Shown here piece after piece: positions 7,524 through 15,315 of a stretch of DNA of 64,000 nucleotides. The stretch covers positions 124,001 through 188,000 of the forward strand of contig JAJDAN010000031.1 in the NCBI GenBank assembly GCA_029261855.1, given 5' to 3'. Each line of letters begins with the position of its first letter. The first letter of the stretch is position 1. This stretch comes from Deltaproteobacteria bacterium. Lineage in GTDB: Bacteria > Myxococcota_A > UBA9160 > UBA4427. Below the pieces are notes generated by a model. The model made no database searches and was not told the origin of the DNA. It saw only the letters and a program-made list of their open reading frames with translations. Position numbers and translations under genes: made by a program.

Positions 7524-8447
7524 CTAGACCGTCCCGCCGTTCTCGAGCCACTTGCGACAATCGGCGGAGAGGGTCCGCTCGCAGGCGGCGTCGTAGAGCT
7601 TCATCTCGTCGTCGGAAAGGATGTCGCGCCAGCGACCGTTCGTGCCCTTGTGCAGGAAGGTTTCCGCGCCGCCCTTCCAGAACTGTCCGCCGCCGGGCGC
7701 ATAGAACTCGCCCTTGCTCTTCATTTCCTGGAAGGAGACCGCCTCGACGATGCTCGCCCAGCGGTTCTCCGGCACTTCGATCTCGAGGAAGGCGGCGATC
7801 CGGCGCATCTCGCGTTCCGTGTCCTCGAGCATGTCGCCGTAGTGGACGAGCTCGATGTTCGGGAGGTGCCGGAAGTTCCACCAAGACTGGACGTTGTAGA
7901 GGTGCGACCAGTAGGGCCAGCCGTCGCTCTCCCATTCGAACCAGCCACGGGTCATCCAGTCGCGCCAGAACGCATGGATGTCGTCGCCGGCGGCCGGCGG
8001 AAACTCGTCGCCCTGACGGCCTGCCAGCAGATTCATGAGCGTGACGGTTTCGTCGGTCATGTTCGTGTAGTGGTTCCACAGGGACATGAAGACGTCGCGC
8101 GCGTCCCGCGCCACGTACAGGTACTTGAGCTTCTTCTCGTAGCGCATCCCGTCGAGGGGAAGGTGGGTCTTGACGAAGCGGCGATGTCCCTGGGCACGGA
8201 GGCCGTTCAGGATCAGCTCGAGGGGCGCGAGTCGCATGTCGAGCCAGGGCGACATCTCCGCCGGGCCCGCTGGGAGATCTCCATCCGGAAACAAGAGGTG
8301 CGCGACGATGGCCTGGGTCCAGGTCGTGCCCGCCTTGTAGGACGTCGCGATGATGATGTCGTCGTCGCGCGGCTCGAAGTAGTCCCAGCGCGTGCTGTCG
8401 AAATGATGGGACTGATAGACGCGGCTGCGGTCAGGCAGATCGGACAT
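7524..8447 (-). CDS. Sulfotransferase (PAPS-dependent)
   Basis: 307 residues from ATG 8447, chosen because GGAGAG lies 6 nt upstream. TSYKAGTTW near residue 37 is the 5'-phosphosulfate-binding loop (consensus TYPKSGTTW). YLYVARDARDVFMSLWNHY near residue 112 is the 3'-phosphate-binding segment. KGGAETFLHKGTNGRWRDILSDDEMKLYD near the C-terminus is the second PAPS-binding motif (RKGxxGDWK). The enzyme transfers sulfate from PAPS to a hydroxyl of an unknown acceptor; the branch resembles aryl/steroid-type cytosolic sulfotransferases found in many marine and soil bacteria. A small overlapping reading frame lies upstream at 8431-8583. Confidence 0.9.
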   Translation of the reverse strand: MSDLPDRSRVYQSHHFDSTRWDYFEPRDDDIIIATSYKAGTTWTQAIVAHLLFPDGDLPAGPAEMSPWLDMRLAPLELILNGLRAQGHRRFVKTHLPLDGMRYEKKLKYLYVARDARDVFMSLWNHYTNMTDETVTLMNLLAGRQGDEFPPAAGDDIHAFWRDWMTRGWFEWESDGWPYWSHLYNVQSWWNFRHLPNIELVHYGDMLEDTEREMRRIAAFLEIEVPENRWASIVEAVSFQEMKSKGEFYAPGGGQFWKGGAETFLHKGTNGRWRDILSDDEMKLYDAACERTLSADCRKWLENGGTV

Positions 8448-8583
8448 GGGGTCGCTCTCCAGCGCTGCTGGCATCTCGCGCCAGCAGCTGTTCGACGAAG
8501 GATTGGAAGTCGGGCGGGAACATCAGCTCGTTGGCCTTCCACCAGGGCCCGAACCATCCCTGCCGGATCCACGCGCCAATCAT
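8431..8583 (-). CDS. Possible small ORF upstream of and overlapping the sulfotransferase
   Basis: A 50-codon frame starts ATG at 8583 (MIGAWIRQGWFGPWWKANEL) and ends TGA at 8431, overlapping the first 17 bases of the sulfotransferase. The first 35 residues are rich in W, F and P, with FPPDFQSFVEQLLAR looking like a real helix; the last 12 are read from inside the sulfotransferase start region. It could be a leader peptide, a small coupled protein, or the remnant of a longer gene. No family is recognised. Confidence 0.35.
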   Translation of the reverse strand: MIGAWIRQGWFGPWWKANELMFPPDFQSFVEQLLARDASSAGERPHVRSA

Positions 8584-8676
8584 TGCTTCGGCGCTCTCTC
8601 GCATCCACCGCAGCGATCGCGTCCCAGTTCACGGCCGCCAAGCTACCACGATGGGGCCCGTGCTGGACAGACCAGA

Positions 8677-9342
8677 TCAGTCCGCGCGCTGCCGCCGCGA
8701 GAGGATCGCCTCACCACAGCAGAAACCGACAGCTCCAAGAACGGCCGCCCCCAGGACCATGGCAAACACGAGACCAGTCCCATCGTTGACGCTCAGGCCG
8801 GACGACCCCAGATCGCGAATGACGATCCAGTAGCCGAGACAGCCGCCCGCAACGATACCGGCGGCGGCGGTGTAGAGCGGCACGAAGAACGGGTCCGTCA
8901 GATCCGCTGCCGAGAGGCGAACGACCGCCATGTCCCGGAGCGCGCCGTAGTACACCCGACACCCCCGCGAGCGGTAGAGGTAGAGACCAGCTCCGACGGG
9001 GAGCACGGCGAGCGGAAGAGCCAGATGCGTCGCGCCGACGAGCCAGGCCAACAGCGCCGGAATCGCGAGCACCAGGACGGCGAGAGGGCGAGTCCAGGTC
9101 TGCTGTTCGCTGAAGCCAAGCGCAAAAGTGACGGCGAGGGGCAGCAGCAAGACGGGCATGAGCAGGAAATCATGAACGCTTCTGCCCGCGGCGACGACGA
9201 GAACCCAACCGACTGCGGCGAAGAAGCAGCTCCCCCAATAGCCGATCTTCAGGGGCCGCGGCATCCGTGGGCGATCGCTTCCCCTCGCCCCAGACCCACC
9301 GGGTCTCAGCTTGTGAAACCGGATTCGATAGTAGTCATACAT
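8677..9342 (-). CDS. Hypothetical multi-pass membrane protein
   Basis: 221 residues with five or six hydrophobic helices (around residues 34-52, 58-74, 83-102, 103-120, 155-175 and 185-207). The N-terminus before the first helix is basic (RGSDRPRMPRPLK), consistent with a cytoplasmic start; an internal ATG at residue 27 is an alternative start. No conserved motif is recognised. It lies downstream of another membrane protein of similar character (9478-10035). Confidence 0.55.
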   Translation of the reverse strand: MYDYYRIRFHKLRPGGSGARGSDRPRMPRPLKIGYWGSCFFAAVGWVLVVAAGRSVHDFLLMPVLLLPLAVTFALGFSEQQTWTRPLAVLVLAIPALLAWLVGATHLALPLAVLPVGAGLYLYRSRGCRVYYGALRDMAVVRLSAADLTDPFFVPLYTAAAGIVAGGCLGYWIVIRDLGSSGLSVNDGTGLVFAMVLGAAVLGAVGFCCGEAILSRRQRAD

Positions 9343-9477
9343 GGATTCAGCGTTGGCCGTTGAGAGGGAAAGAATACAAGCGCTGATAGCCCGGCGCGAC
9401 GCCGCCCTCGTTGATCCACGGCTCGACGGGCTTGCCGGGTGTCGGGAGTCCAGCCGGACCCCTCTTGCCCTCGATGA

Positions 9478-10035
9478 TCAGAGTTGGATCGCCGTCGCCA
9501 GGAACCCGGCGAGCAGGACCCCCGCGAGTAGCGCCACCGCGTACTGAACGCGCAAGCTCCTCGACCATGCGGCAAACAGCGCGACTCCGACACCGGGCAC
9601 TCGGAATGCGTTCTCGAGGGTCGCGACCGGCTTCCCCGCGACGAAAGTGTCCACGAGCGCGAGCTGAGCGATCAGGGCTGCGCCCAGGATGAAGAACAAC
9701 CGGCTATTCGCGAAGAAGAGCCGGTCCAGGTCCAGAGGACCGGATTCGGCGCCGCGCGGTGCGAGAAGCAGTGCCGCAAGAACCAACGTGACCGCCTCGA
9801 CCAGCACGCTGAGCAGGGCCGGCAAGGACCATGGCTCGACGAGGCGAAAGTTCCAGAAGCCCCACCAGAACTGCACCATCAGCAACACGATGAAGAGCGT
9901 CCAAAACAGATGGAGCCAGGAGAACGTCAACTGATGACGCTGCTGCAGGGCACGACCCCACGAGACCGTCATCTCGCTGATGCCGAGGGCGATCACGATC
10001 GACACGAGGACGGAGAGGTACTCGAACCGAGACAC
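9478..10035 (-). CDS. Hypothetical multi-pass membrane protein
   Basis: 185 residues with about five hydrophobic helices. The first region (YLSVLVSIVIALGISEMTVSWGRAL) and the WLHLFWTLFIVLLMVQFWWGFWNFR segment are characteristic of a family of small environmental membrane proteins without assigned function. The stop lies 135 bp before the next membrane gene, and that gap holds no convincing gene. Function unknown. Confidence 0.6.
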   Translation of the reverse strand: MSRFEYLSVLVSIVIALGISEMTVSWGRALQQRHQLTFSWLHLFWTLFIVLLMVQFWWGFWNFRLVEPWSLPALLSVLVEAVTLVLAALLLAPRGAESGPLDLDRLFFANSRLFFILGAALIAQLALVDTFVAGKPVATLENAFRVPGVGVALFAAWSRSLRVQYAVALLAGVLLAGFLATAIQL

Positions 10036-10044
10036 CTCGAGACC

Positions 10045-10725
10045 CTACCGCCCCCTTCGCCTGGATCCGGACGTTCCGGCCAGCGCCGCGGCGAGCACGA
10101 CCGCGAACGACTGCAGGAGGCCCGTGGCGGGCTCTGGAACTGCGATCGTGAAATCGAAGTTCCAGTCGTGCCCCTCGCCGCCCACGCCGTCGAAGGTCCC
10201 GCCCTGGTGTGCGCTCGCAACGACGAGTCGATACTCGACGCCGGGGGACAGCGCCCCTGTGCCTTCGAACGGATGCGGTCCGACGCCGGGTGGCAGGGCG
10301 GGTTCGAAGAGCACGCCGCCCGGACCGGACAACGTCACGGTTGGGAGATCAGGCCCCTCGAGGCCGTACCCATACACGCTCCCGTTCAGCACGTACGCCA
10401 CGACCTCGTCGACCTGGAATCGGATGTCGAAGACCGAGAAGCCGCTCGTGTCACCGGCGCCGTCGGTAAAGTCGCCTCCGGACCCGGTCATCTGGGTCAG
10501 CCCGATCGTGGACTGCTGGTTCGCGTCTCCGGCCCCCACGAAGCCGACGAATTCGGTGAAGTCGGGAAAGCCGGGGCCGGGAACCTCCTGAAGGGTGGTC
10601 GAGCCCTGGAGCGTCACCGAGATGATGCGGTCGTCCGCGATCGGAAGGATCTGCAGGGCGCTCGCGGGCACCGCGTAGGCGAGCACGGCGACGCTGACGA
10701 CACCGAGTAGGAGCCGGCGAGACAT
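10045..10725 (-). CDS. PEP-CTERM secreted protein
   Basis: 226 residues. The start at 10725 gives MSRRLLLGVVSVAVLAYAVPASA, a clear signal peptide. The middle is a glycine/acid-rich beta-sandwich with no catalytic motif. The C-terminus shows VPEPATGLL, a hydrophobic helix (FAVVLAAALAG) and SRRRGR, a textbook PEP-CTERM exosortase signal. The product is thus exported and processed at the envelope, probably an extracellular matrix component. Its 9-bp distance to the membrane gene at 9478-10035 suggests one transcript. Confidence 0.8.
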   Translation of the reverse strand: MSRRLLLGVVSVAVLAYAVPASALQILPIADDRIISVTLQGSTTLQEVPGPGFPDFTEFVGFVGAGDANQQSTIGLTQMTGSGGDFTDGAGDTSGFSVFDIRFQVDEVVAYVLNGSVYGYGLEGPDLPTVTLSGPGGVLFEPALPPGVGPHPFEGTGALSPGVEYRLVVASAHQGGTFDGVGGEGHDWNFDFTIAVPEPATGLLQSFAVVLAAALAGTSGSRRRGR

Positions 10726-10855
10726 CGTGCGATCCTGCGCCCGCAGACCTCGGGCTGTCAAGCCTGAAAATCCCCGCCGGAGTGTCCAAGACGGGCCTGC
10801 TCGCGCGTCTTAGGCTGTCGGCAGACCCGCCGGCCCCGAATCAGGAGAGAATCCG

Positions 10856-11191
10856 ATGCCCAACTATCTTTGCATGCAACGCAGTCTTCCGCGTGGAGAC
10901 GCCGAGAAGCCCTCCCCCGCCCAGATGCAGGAGATGTACGCCAAGTTCGGCGCCTGGCAGGCGAAGTTCAAGGACAACCTCGTCGACATGGGCGGCAAGC
11001 TGGGTGCCGGAAAGCTGGTCACGGCGGACGATGTCCCGGACGGGCCGTTCGTCGAGGTGAAGGAGCTGGTCGGCGGATACATGATCGTTGCGGCCGGGAC
11101 CCTGGACGAGGCGGCCGAGGTGGCGCGCGAGTGCCCCGGGCTGGTGTCGCCCGGCTCGGGCGTGGAAGTCATCGAGATCCACACACCTTGA
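10856..11191 (+). CDS. YCII-domain (DGPF) protein paired with an ECF sigma factor
   Basis: 111 residues, MPNYLCMQRS at the start, DGPFVEVKELVGGYMIVAAGTLDEAAEVARECPG in the middle to end. DGPF and the GGY/DEAAE strand-helix are the signature of the YCII/DGPF family. It precedes an ECF sigma gene by only a few bases, the arrangement known for the ECF42 group, where one or more DGPF proteins are encoded beside the sigma factor. A role in ECF42 signalling is therefore likely, but the biochemical function is not known. Confidence 0.88.
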   Translation: MPNYLCMQRSLPRGDAEKPSPAQMQEMYAKFGAWQAKFKDNLVDMGGKLGAGKLVTADDVPDGPFVEVKELVGGYMIVAAGTLDEAAEVARECPGLVSPGSGVEVIEIHTP

Positions 11192-11195
11192 AACG

Positions 11196-12482
11196 GTGAC
11201 CGCCCCGAAGCTGGTCGAGCACTTCTTCCGGCACGAGTACGGCAAGCTGGTGGCCACGCTTTCGCGCCGGGTCGGCGTGCACGAGATCGAGGCCATCGAG
11301 GACGCCGCCCAGTCCGCCCTGATGGCGGCTCTCGAGAGCTGGCGGGTTGCGGGTCTGCCCGACAACCCGTCAGCGTGGCTCTTCCGGGTGGCACACAACG
11401 GCTTGATGGGCGGCCTGCGCAAGCGCACGGGCCGTCAGCGGATCCTCGAGCGCAGTGCCGTCGACATCGGCACCGAAACCCCGCAAGGCGAGGCCGATGT
11501 CGCCCTGGCCGGCGAGATGCGCGACGACCTGCTGCGAATGCTGTTCGTTTGCTGCGACGACGCGATCCCCGTGGAGTCGCAGCGGGTTCTGGCACTGAAG
11601 ACCCTGTGTGGCTTCAGCGTGCCCGAAATCGCGCATCGCTTCTTCACCAGCGAGGCGAACGTCTACAAACGCCTCACCCGGGCGCGCCGGCGCTTGCGAG
11701 AGCTGTCGCCGAACCCGGGAGAGCTGGACGGCGAACTCACCGGCGAGCAGTACGCCTGCCGCGTTCCCGCAGTGCACAAGATCCTCTACCTCCTCTTCAC
11801 CGAGGGCTACCTGTCTTCCCACGCCGAGCTGGCGATTCGCAGAGAGCTCTGCGACGAAGCCCTGCGGCTCGCCGCCCTCCTGGCCGATCATCCCGTCGGC
11901 CGCGTTCCCGAGACATCGGCGCTTCTGGCGCTGATGCACCTGCACGCCGCGCGCATGGCCGCTCGCCAGGACGGCGCGGGCGGGCTTCTCCTGCTGGAAG
12001 AGCAGGACCGCGACCGGTGGGATGCGCACCAGATCCAGGCGGGACTCGAATGGCTGGCCCGGTCTGCCGAGGGCGATGTCCTTTCGCGGTACCACGCCGA
12101 GGCGGGGATCGCCGCCGAGCACTGCCTCGCCCCTTCGTTCGAGGAGACCCGCTGGGAGAAGGTGGCGGACTACTACGCGATGCTCGAGCGTGTCGCGCCG
12201 TCGCCGCTGCATCGACTGAACCGTGCGGTCGCCGTGGCGGAGTGGCGCGGACCCGACGCGGGTCTCGAGGTGCTCGAAGGCTTCGAGCCACCGACCTGGC
12301 TGGCTGGCTCGCACTTGTGGGCGGCAGTGCTTGCCGATCTGCACCGACGCTGCGGCAATACCCGGGCGGCGGAACGCTACCGGGGGATCGCCCTCGAATC
12401 CGCGCCAACCGCTGCGGTCGAAGCGCTTCTCGAGAGACGGCTCTGCGCCACGCCCGGGGCTGAAGCATCGGCGAGGCGCTGA
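11196..12482 (+). CDS. ECF42-type RNA polymerase sigma factor with long C-terminal extension
   Basis: 428 residues from GTG 11196, just after the YCII stop. Region 2 (EHFFRHEYGKLVATLSRRVG... AWLFRVAHNGLMGGLRK) and region 4 (LALKTLCGFSVPEIAHRFFTSEANVYKRLTRARRRL) form the sigma core in the first ~175 residues. Then comes YLLFTEGYLSS, diagnostic of the DUF6596 domain of ECF42 factors, and a TPR-like tail ending near residue 420. ECF42 members have no classical anti-sigma; the C-terminal extension is thought to control activity. Partner: the upstream YCII protein. Confidence 0.88.
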   Translation: MTAPKLVEHFFRHEYGKLVATLSRRVGVHEIEAIEDAAQSALMAALESWRVAGLPDNPSAWLFRVAHNGLMGGLRKRTGRQRILERSAVDIGTETPQGEADVALAGEMRDDLLRMLFVCCDDAIPVESQRVLALKTLCGFSVPEIAHRFFTSEANVYKRLTRARRRLRELSPNPGELDGELTGEQYACRVPAVHKILYLLFTEGYLSSHAELAIRRELCDEALRLAALLADHPVGRVPETSALLALMHLHAARMAARQDGAGGLLLLEEQDRDRWDAHQIQAGLEWLARSAEGDVLSRYHAEAGIAAEHCLAPSFEETRWEKVADYYAMLERVAPSPLHRLNRAVAVAEWRGPDAGLEVLEGFEPPTWLAGSHLWAAVLADLHRRCGNTRAAERYRGIALESAPTAAVEALLERRLCATPGAEASARR

Positions 12483-12496
12483 CTCGGCTCGCCCGG

Positions 12497-13252
12497 TCAG
12501 TCGCCTCGACTTTCCGGGCGGAACTCTGCGGTGCTGCAGGGGCCGTAGGACTGGCGCGCCAGCCAGTCCGGGTCGTCCCCGTAGACGAACAGGGCGGCGC
12601 CGTCGGCCAGGGCATCGAGCACTTCCGGCGCCACGTCCGGTGCGAGAGCCGGGCAACCGAGACTGCGTCCCAGTCGGCCGAAGCGCGCGGCATGCTTCTC
12701 GGTCGCGTACCCGGCCGCGTGCATGACGATGGCGCGATCGTACGCGGCGTCGTTCGAGCCGGGCTCGAGACCGTGCAGCCGCAGGGAAGGCCCGTAGCGA
12801 CCGGTGTACTTCTCGCCGGTGACGAAGAGCCCGAGGCTCGAACGATGCGAGCCAGGGACGTTCGAGAAACGCGTCGCGCGCACGTCGCCGCTGCCCTGTC
12901 CGTGGGTCACCAGCTCGCTTCGCTGCACCCGGCCACTGTGTGCGTCGATCAACCAGAAGCGCTCGCGAGTGGAAGGCAGTGAGTAGTCGATCAACGCCAG
13001 CACTGGACGCCGGACCTCGCCTCGCGCCCGACCGCACGCGTACGCGCGCAGAGCCAGATCGAGCAGCTCGTCACGCGGCGGCGACACGACGGAAGCCAGC
13101 GATGCCGGAGACACCGAACTCGCTGGAGCGTGTCGCTCGCGTTGCGGCTCCGGTGCCGCGCAAGCGATTGCAAACGCAACGAAGAGCGCCGTCACCACGA
13201 GGGTGCGAGCCGAAGGCAGGAGACAGCGCTGGGGAGTGCGCGACGGTCTCAA
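12497..13252 (-). CDS. Murein L,D-transpeptidase-fold lipoprotein (YkuD_2 family)
   Basis: 251 residues. The N-terminal region carries a hydrophobic stretch ending in FAIAC, a lipobox, so it is probably an outer- or inner-membrane lipoprotein. The catalytic domain shows the YkuD_2 (PF13645) features: DYSLPSTRERFWLID, SELVTHGQGSG, SLGLF, and the active-site segment IVMHAAGYATEKHAARFGRLGRSLGCPAL, with the catalytic Cys in SLGCPAL and His in VMHAA. Family members are L,D-transpeptidase-like enzymes acting on peptidoglycan cross-links. The start codon is TTG at 13252; a GTG inside the hydrophobic segment is less likely because it would remove the basic N-region. Confidence 0.82.
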   Translation of the reverse strand: MRPSRTPQRCLLPSARTLVVTALFVAFAIACAAPEPQRERHAPASSVSPASLASVVSPPRDELLDLALRAYACGRARGEVRRPVLALIDYSLPSTRERFWLIDAHSGRVQRSELVTHGQGSGDVRATRFSNVPGSHRSSLGLFVTGEKYTGRYGPSLRLHGLEPGSNDAAYDRAIVMHAAGYATEKHAARFGRLGRSLGCPALAPDVAPEVLDALADGAALFVYGDDPDWLARQSYGPCSTAEFRPESRGD

Positions 13253-13507
13253 GGCGGGGGATCCTTCGTAGACCCCGTCCGGTGTAGCACACGCGCAAGC
13301 CCGACCGTGTCAGGTCAGTGGGTGTGCAAGGACTCACCCGTCACAGAATTGTGTCTAATCAACACGAACGGCATTTTACGAGTCGCTGTTCGCGTTGATC
13401 AGGCCACAGCGCGGGAGAGACCCCACGCCGCAGCCGAACCGGGAGCGATCCCCGAGGCGCTTCCGACGTTCGACCGGCGAGATCCTGGACCGGGTGCCAC
13501 GCGCAGC
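13253..13507. other. Intergenic region, nothing recognised
   Basis: 255 bp between the L,D-transpeptidase-fold gene start and the pyroglutamyl-peptidase stop. It is slightly AT-richer around 13340-13385. No RNA gene, hairpin of note or conserved reading frame was seen; it presumably holds the promoter of the minus-strand lipoprotein gene. Confidence 0.4.
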
Positions 13508-14176
13508 CTATATCTGCAGACGCGACACACTCGGCGCGACGATGTCCGTTGGGTGCTCGAGGGCCGCGCGGATTGCGGCTTCGACACCACGCGTCGCGGT
13601 CTCTTCGGACATGCTGGGCGCGCCCAGGTTCTCCGGCAACGCGGCGACGCTGGGCAGGTGCGGCAGGTGGACCCAGCCCGCGCGCGTGGCGAGATCGCGC
13701 ACAGCCAAGTAGTGGAGCACGCCGTACATCAGGTGATTGCAGCAGAAGGTGCCGGGTGCATCCGAGATGTCGGCGGGTATGCCCGCGTCGCGCATCGCCT
13801 TCACCATGGCCCGCAGGGGCAGGGTGGAGTAGTAGGCGTTCGGGCCCTCCGGGACGGTGGGCTCGCCCTGCATAGAGCGGCCGCGGTTGTCCTCGAGCTG
13901 GTAGCGCGTCGAATCGTTGAGATTCTGCGCGATGCGCTCCACGGTGATCACGGCACGCCCGCCGAACTCGCCCATCATTACGACGATCTCGGGTCGGATC
14001 TCCTCGATCTTCGAGCAGACGAGATCAATGCAGTCGAAGAAGACGTTCGGCACGACGAGTCCGACGACCTTCGCATCGTCGATGCGTGCTTCTGCGAGGG
14101 CATCGGCGACGGCTTCAGCCGGATTGGTGGGCGTGTGGCCGAAGGCCTCGAAGCCAGTCAGCAGGACAGTTTTCAC
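13508..14176 (-). CDS. pcp: Pyrrolidone-carboxylate peptidase-like cysteine peptidase (C15)
   Basis: 222 residues from GTG 14176. The order of motifs is that of family C15: LLTGFEAFG (GFEPFG motif) at the N-terminus, GEFGGRAVITVERIAQNLND with the catalytic Glu, SDAPGTFCCNHLMYG with the catalytic Cys in the position of YLCN, and GWVHLPHLP with the catalytic His. The enzyme removes N-terminal pyroglutamate in the cytosol. The GTG overlaps the stop of the MmcQ/YjbR gene by 4 nt, so it is translationally coupled to it. Confidence 0.85.
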   Translation of the reverse strand: MKTVLLTGFEAFGHTPTNPAEAVADALAEARIDDAKVVGLVVPNVFFDCIDLVCSKIEEIRPEIVVMMGEFGGRAVITVERIAQNLNDSTRYQLEDNRGRSMQGEPTVPEGPNAYYSTLPLRAMVKAMRDAGIPADISDAPGTFCCNHLMYGVLHYLAVRDLATRAGWVHLPHLPSVAALPENLGAPSMSEETATRGVEAAIRAALEHPTDIVAPSVSRLQI

Positions 14177-14544
14177 GGGTTCGCGTCGAACTCCTGTACG
14201 AGTCGCCTGCTCGCTCGCTGACGCCAGGCCTGCTCGAGTACTTCTCCGAGCTGATCTCGAGAAACGGTGCCCAGGCGCGCGAGCACCCAGGGATGGGCGC
14301 GGTAGTGGTCGGTCACTAGGAAGGCGCGCGGGTCCGCCTGCAGCAGCAGGTCGCGTATGTCGAGATCTGCGCGCACGACCAGACACTCGCCATCCTCGTG
14401 GAGCCTGGCGAACAGCTTGCCCCGGACCCGGAACGCGGGCGTTCCGTACGACGTACCTTCTTCGACCCCCGGCAGCGCCAGGGCGAGCTTGCGAGCCGTG
14501 TCGAAGTCGGTCTTCGATCGCTTGCCGCGTCGCGAGGCCGTCAC
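14173..14544 (-). CDS. MmcQ/YjbR-family protein
   Basis: 123 residues. FDTARKLALALPGVEEGTSYGTPAFRVRGKLFARL is the signature opening of MmcQ/YjbR proteins, followed by HPWVLARLGTVSRDQLGEVLEQAWR at the C-terminus. The fold is CyaY-like and often annotated as DNA-binding, but no biochemical role is proven. It overlaps the upstream SDR gene and the downstream C15 peptidase gene by 4 nt each, giving a three-gene coupled unit. Confidence 0.85.
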   Translation of the reverse strand: MTASRRGKRSKTDFDTARKLALALPGVEEGTSYGTPAFRVRGKLFARLHEDGECLVVRADLDIRDLLLQADPRAFLVTDHYRAHPWVLARLGTVSRDQLGEVLEQAWRQRASRRLVQEFDANP

Positions 14545-15269
14545 TTCGGCTCCTCGTCATAGATCACCGGCATTTGGCCTTTCCAGCGATCCCAGGTGGC
14601 TTCTTCCGTGATCAGTGTCGCCATGAGGTGGGCGACGTTGATGCGACTCGTCTTGCCCGCGTCGAATATCGCGCTTCGCGTCGGCGAGGGATGCACCTCG
14701 TACCCGCTGACCTCGGGCTCATCGACCAGATTGTCCGGACGTATCACCACCCATTCGATCGCAGGATCGCCCGGCCCGGTCTCGAGCCGCAGCCAATCGG
14801 CGGCCTCTTCATTGTCCGCATGCGGCGGCACGAGGCGACGAAGCAGCGCGATGACGCACCGCTGCCCGAACGAGACCGTTTCGCCGAGATCCCGGTTGCT
14901 GTTGCCAGCCGTGTTCATGAGCACGAAGCGCGTCGGTTTCCCCGGCGCGTTCGACCGGATGGCGTCGCACAAGCGCCGTGTTGCATCCGTGACGAGCCTG
15001 CGCGGCTGCCCGTAGATCCCCTTCAGGCTCAGGGTGTGACCCAGGCACGATGCCACCGCGTCGCAGCCCTTCACGTGCTGGGTCAGTGCGGCGTCGCTGA
15101 GGCTCAGTAGGCTCCCGTGTATCACGGACAAGTCGCCGTGGTTCGCGAGGGGTTCGGGCAGCGCATCGGGCGAGCGTACGATCGCCCGGACCCGTTCCCC
15201 GCGGTCGAGCAGCTGCTGAACGAGCAACCGCCCGGTCGCACCGCTCGCTCCCACGACCAGGGTCGTCAT
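14541..15269 (-). CDS. NAD(P)H-binding atypical SDR oxidoreductase
   Basis: 242 residues. TTLVVGASGATGRLLVQQLLDRGERVRAIVRSP is the GxxGxxG Rossmann start typical of NmrA-like/atypical SDR proteins, preferring NADP(H) because of the Arg after the second strand. FVLMNTAGN and VIRPDNLVDEP mark later conserved strands. There is no obvious YxxxK catalytic pair, as is common in this group. First gene of the coupled SDR/YjbR/C15 unit. Confidence 0.82.
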   Translation of the reverse strand: MTTLVVGASGATGRLLVQQLLDRGERVRAIVRSPDALPEPLANHGDLSVIHGSLLSLSDAALTQHVKGCDAVASCLGHTLSLKGIYGQPRRLVTDATRRLCDAIRSNAPGKPTRFVLMNTAGNSNRDLGETVSFGQRCVIALLRRLVPPHADNEEAADWLRLETGPGDPAIEWVVIRPDNLVDEPEVSGYEVHPSPTRSAIFDAGKTSRINVAHLMATLITEEATWDRWKGQMPVIYDEEPK

Positions 15270-15315
15270 CGCAGGGATTCTCCTAAACCGTCATCGGGCC
15301 GTCATCAGCCCACGG

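Noticed and set aside
9347-9568. A minus-strand frame with a protein-like end (LPTPGKPVEPW, PLNGQR) between two membrane genes
   Set aside because: Its first half overlaps the clear membrane gene at 9478-10035 and no start codon with a ribosome site exists for the rest. It is at most a remnant.
13253-13507. Possible small RNA in the AT-richer gap
   Set aside because: No stable hairpin followed by a U-run and no conserved structure could be seen.
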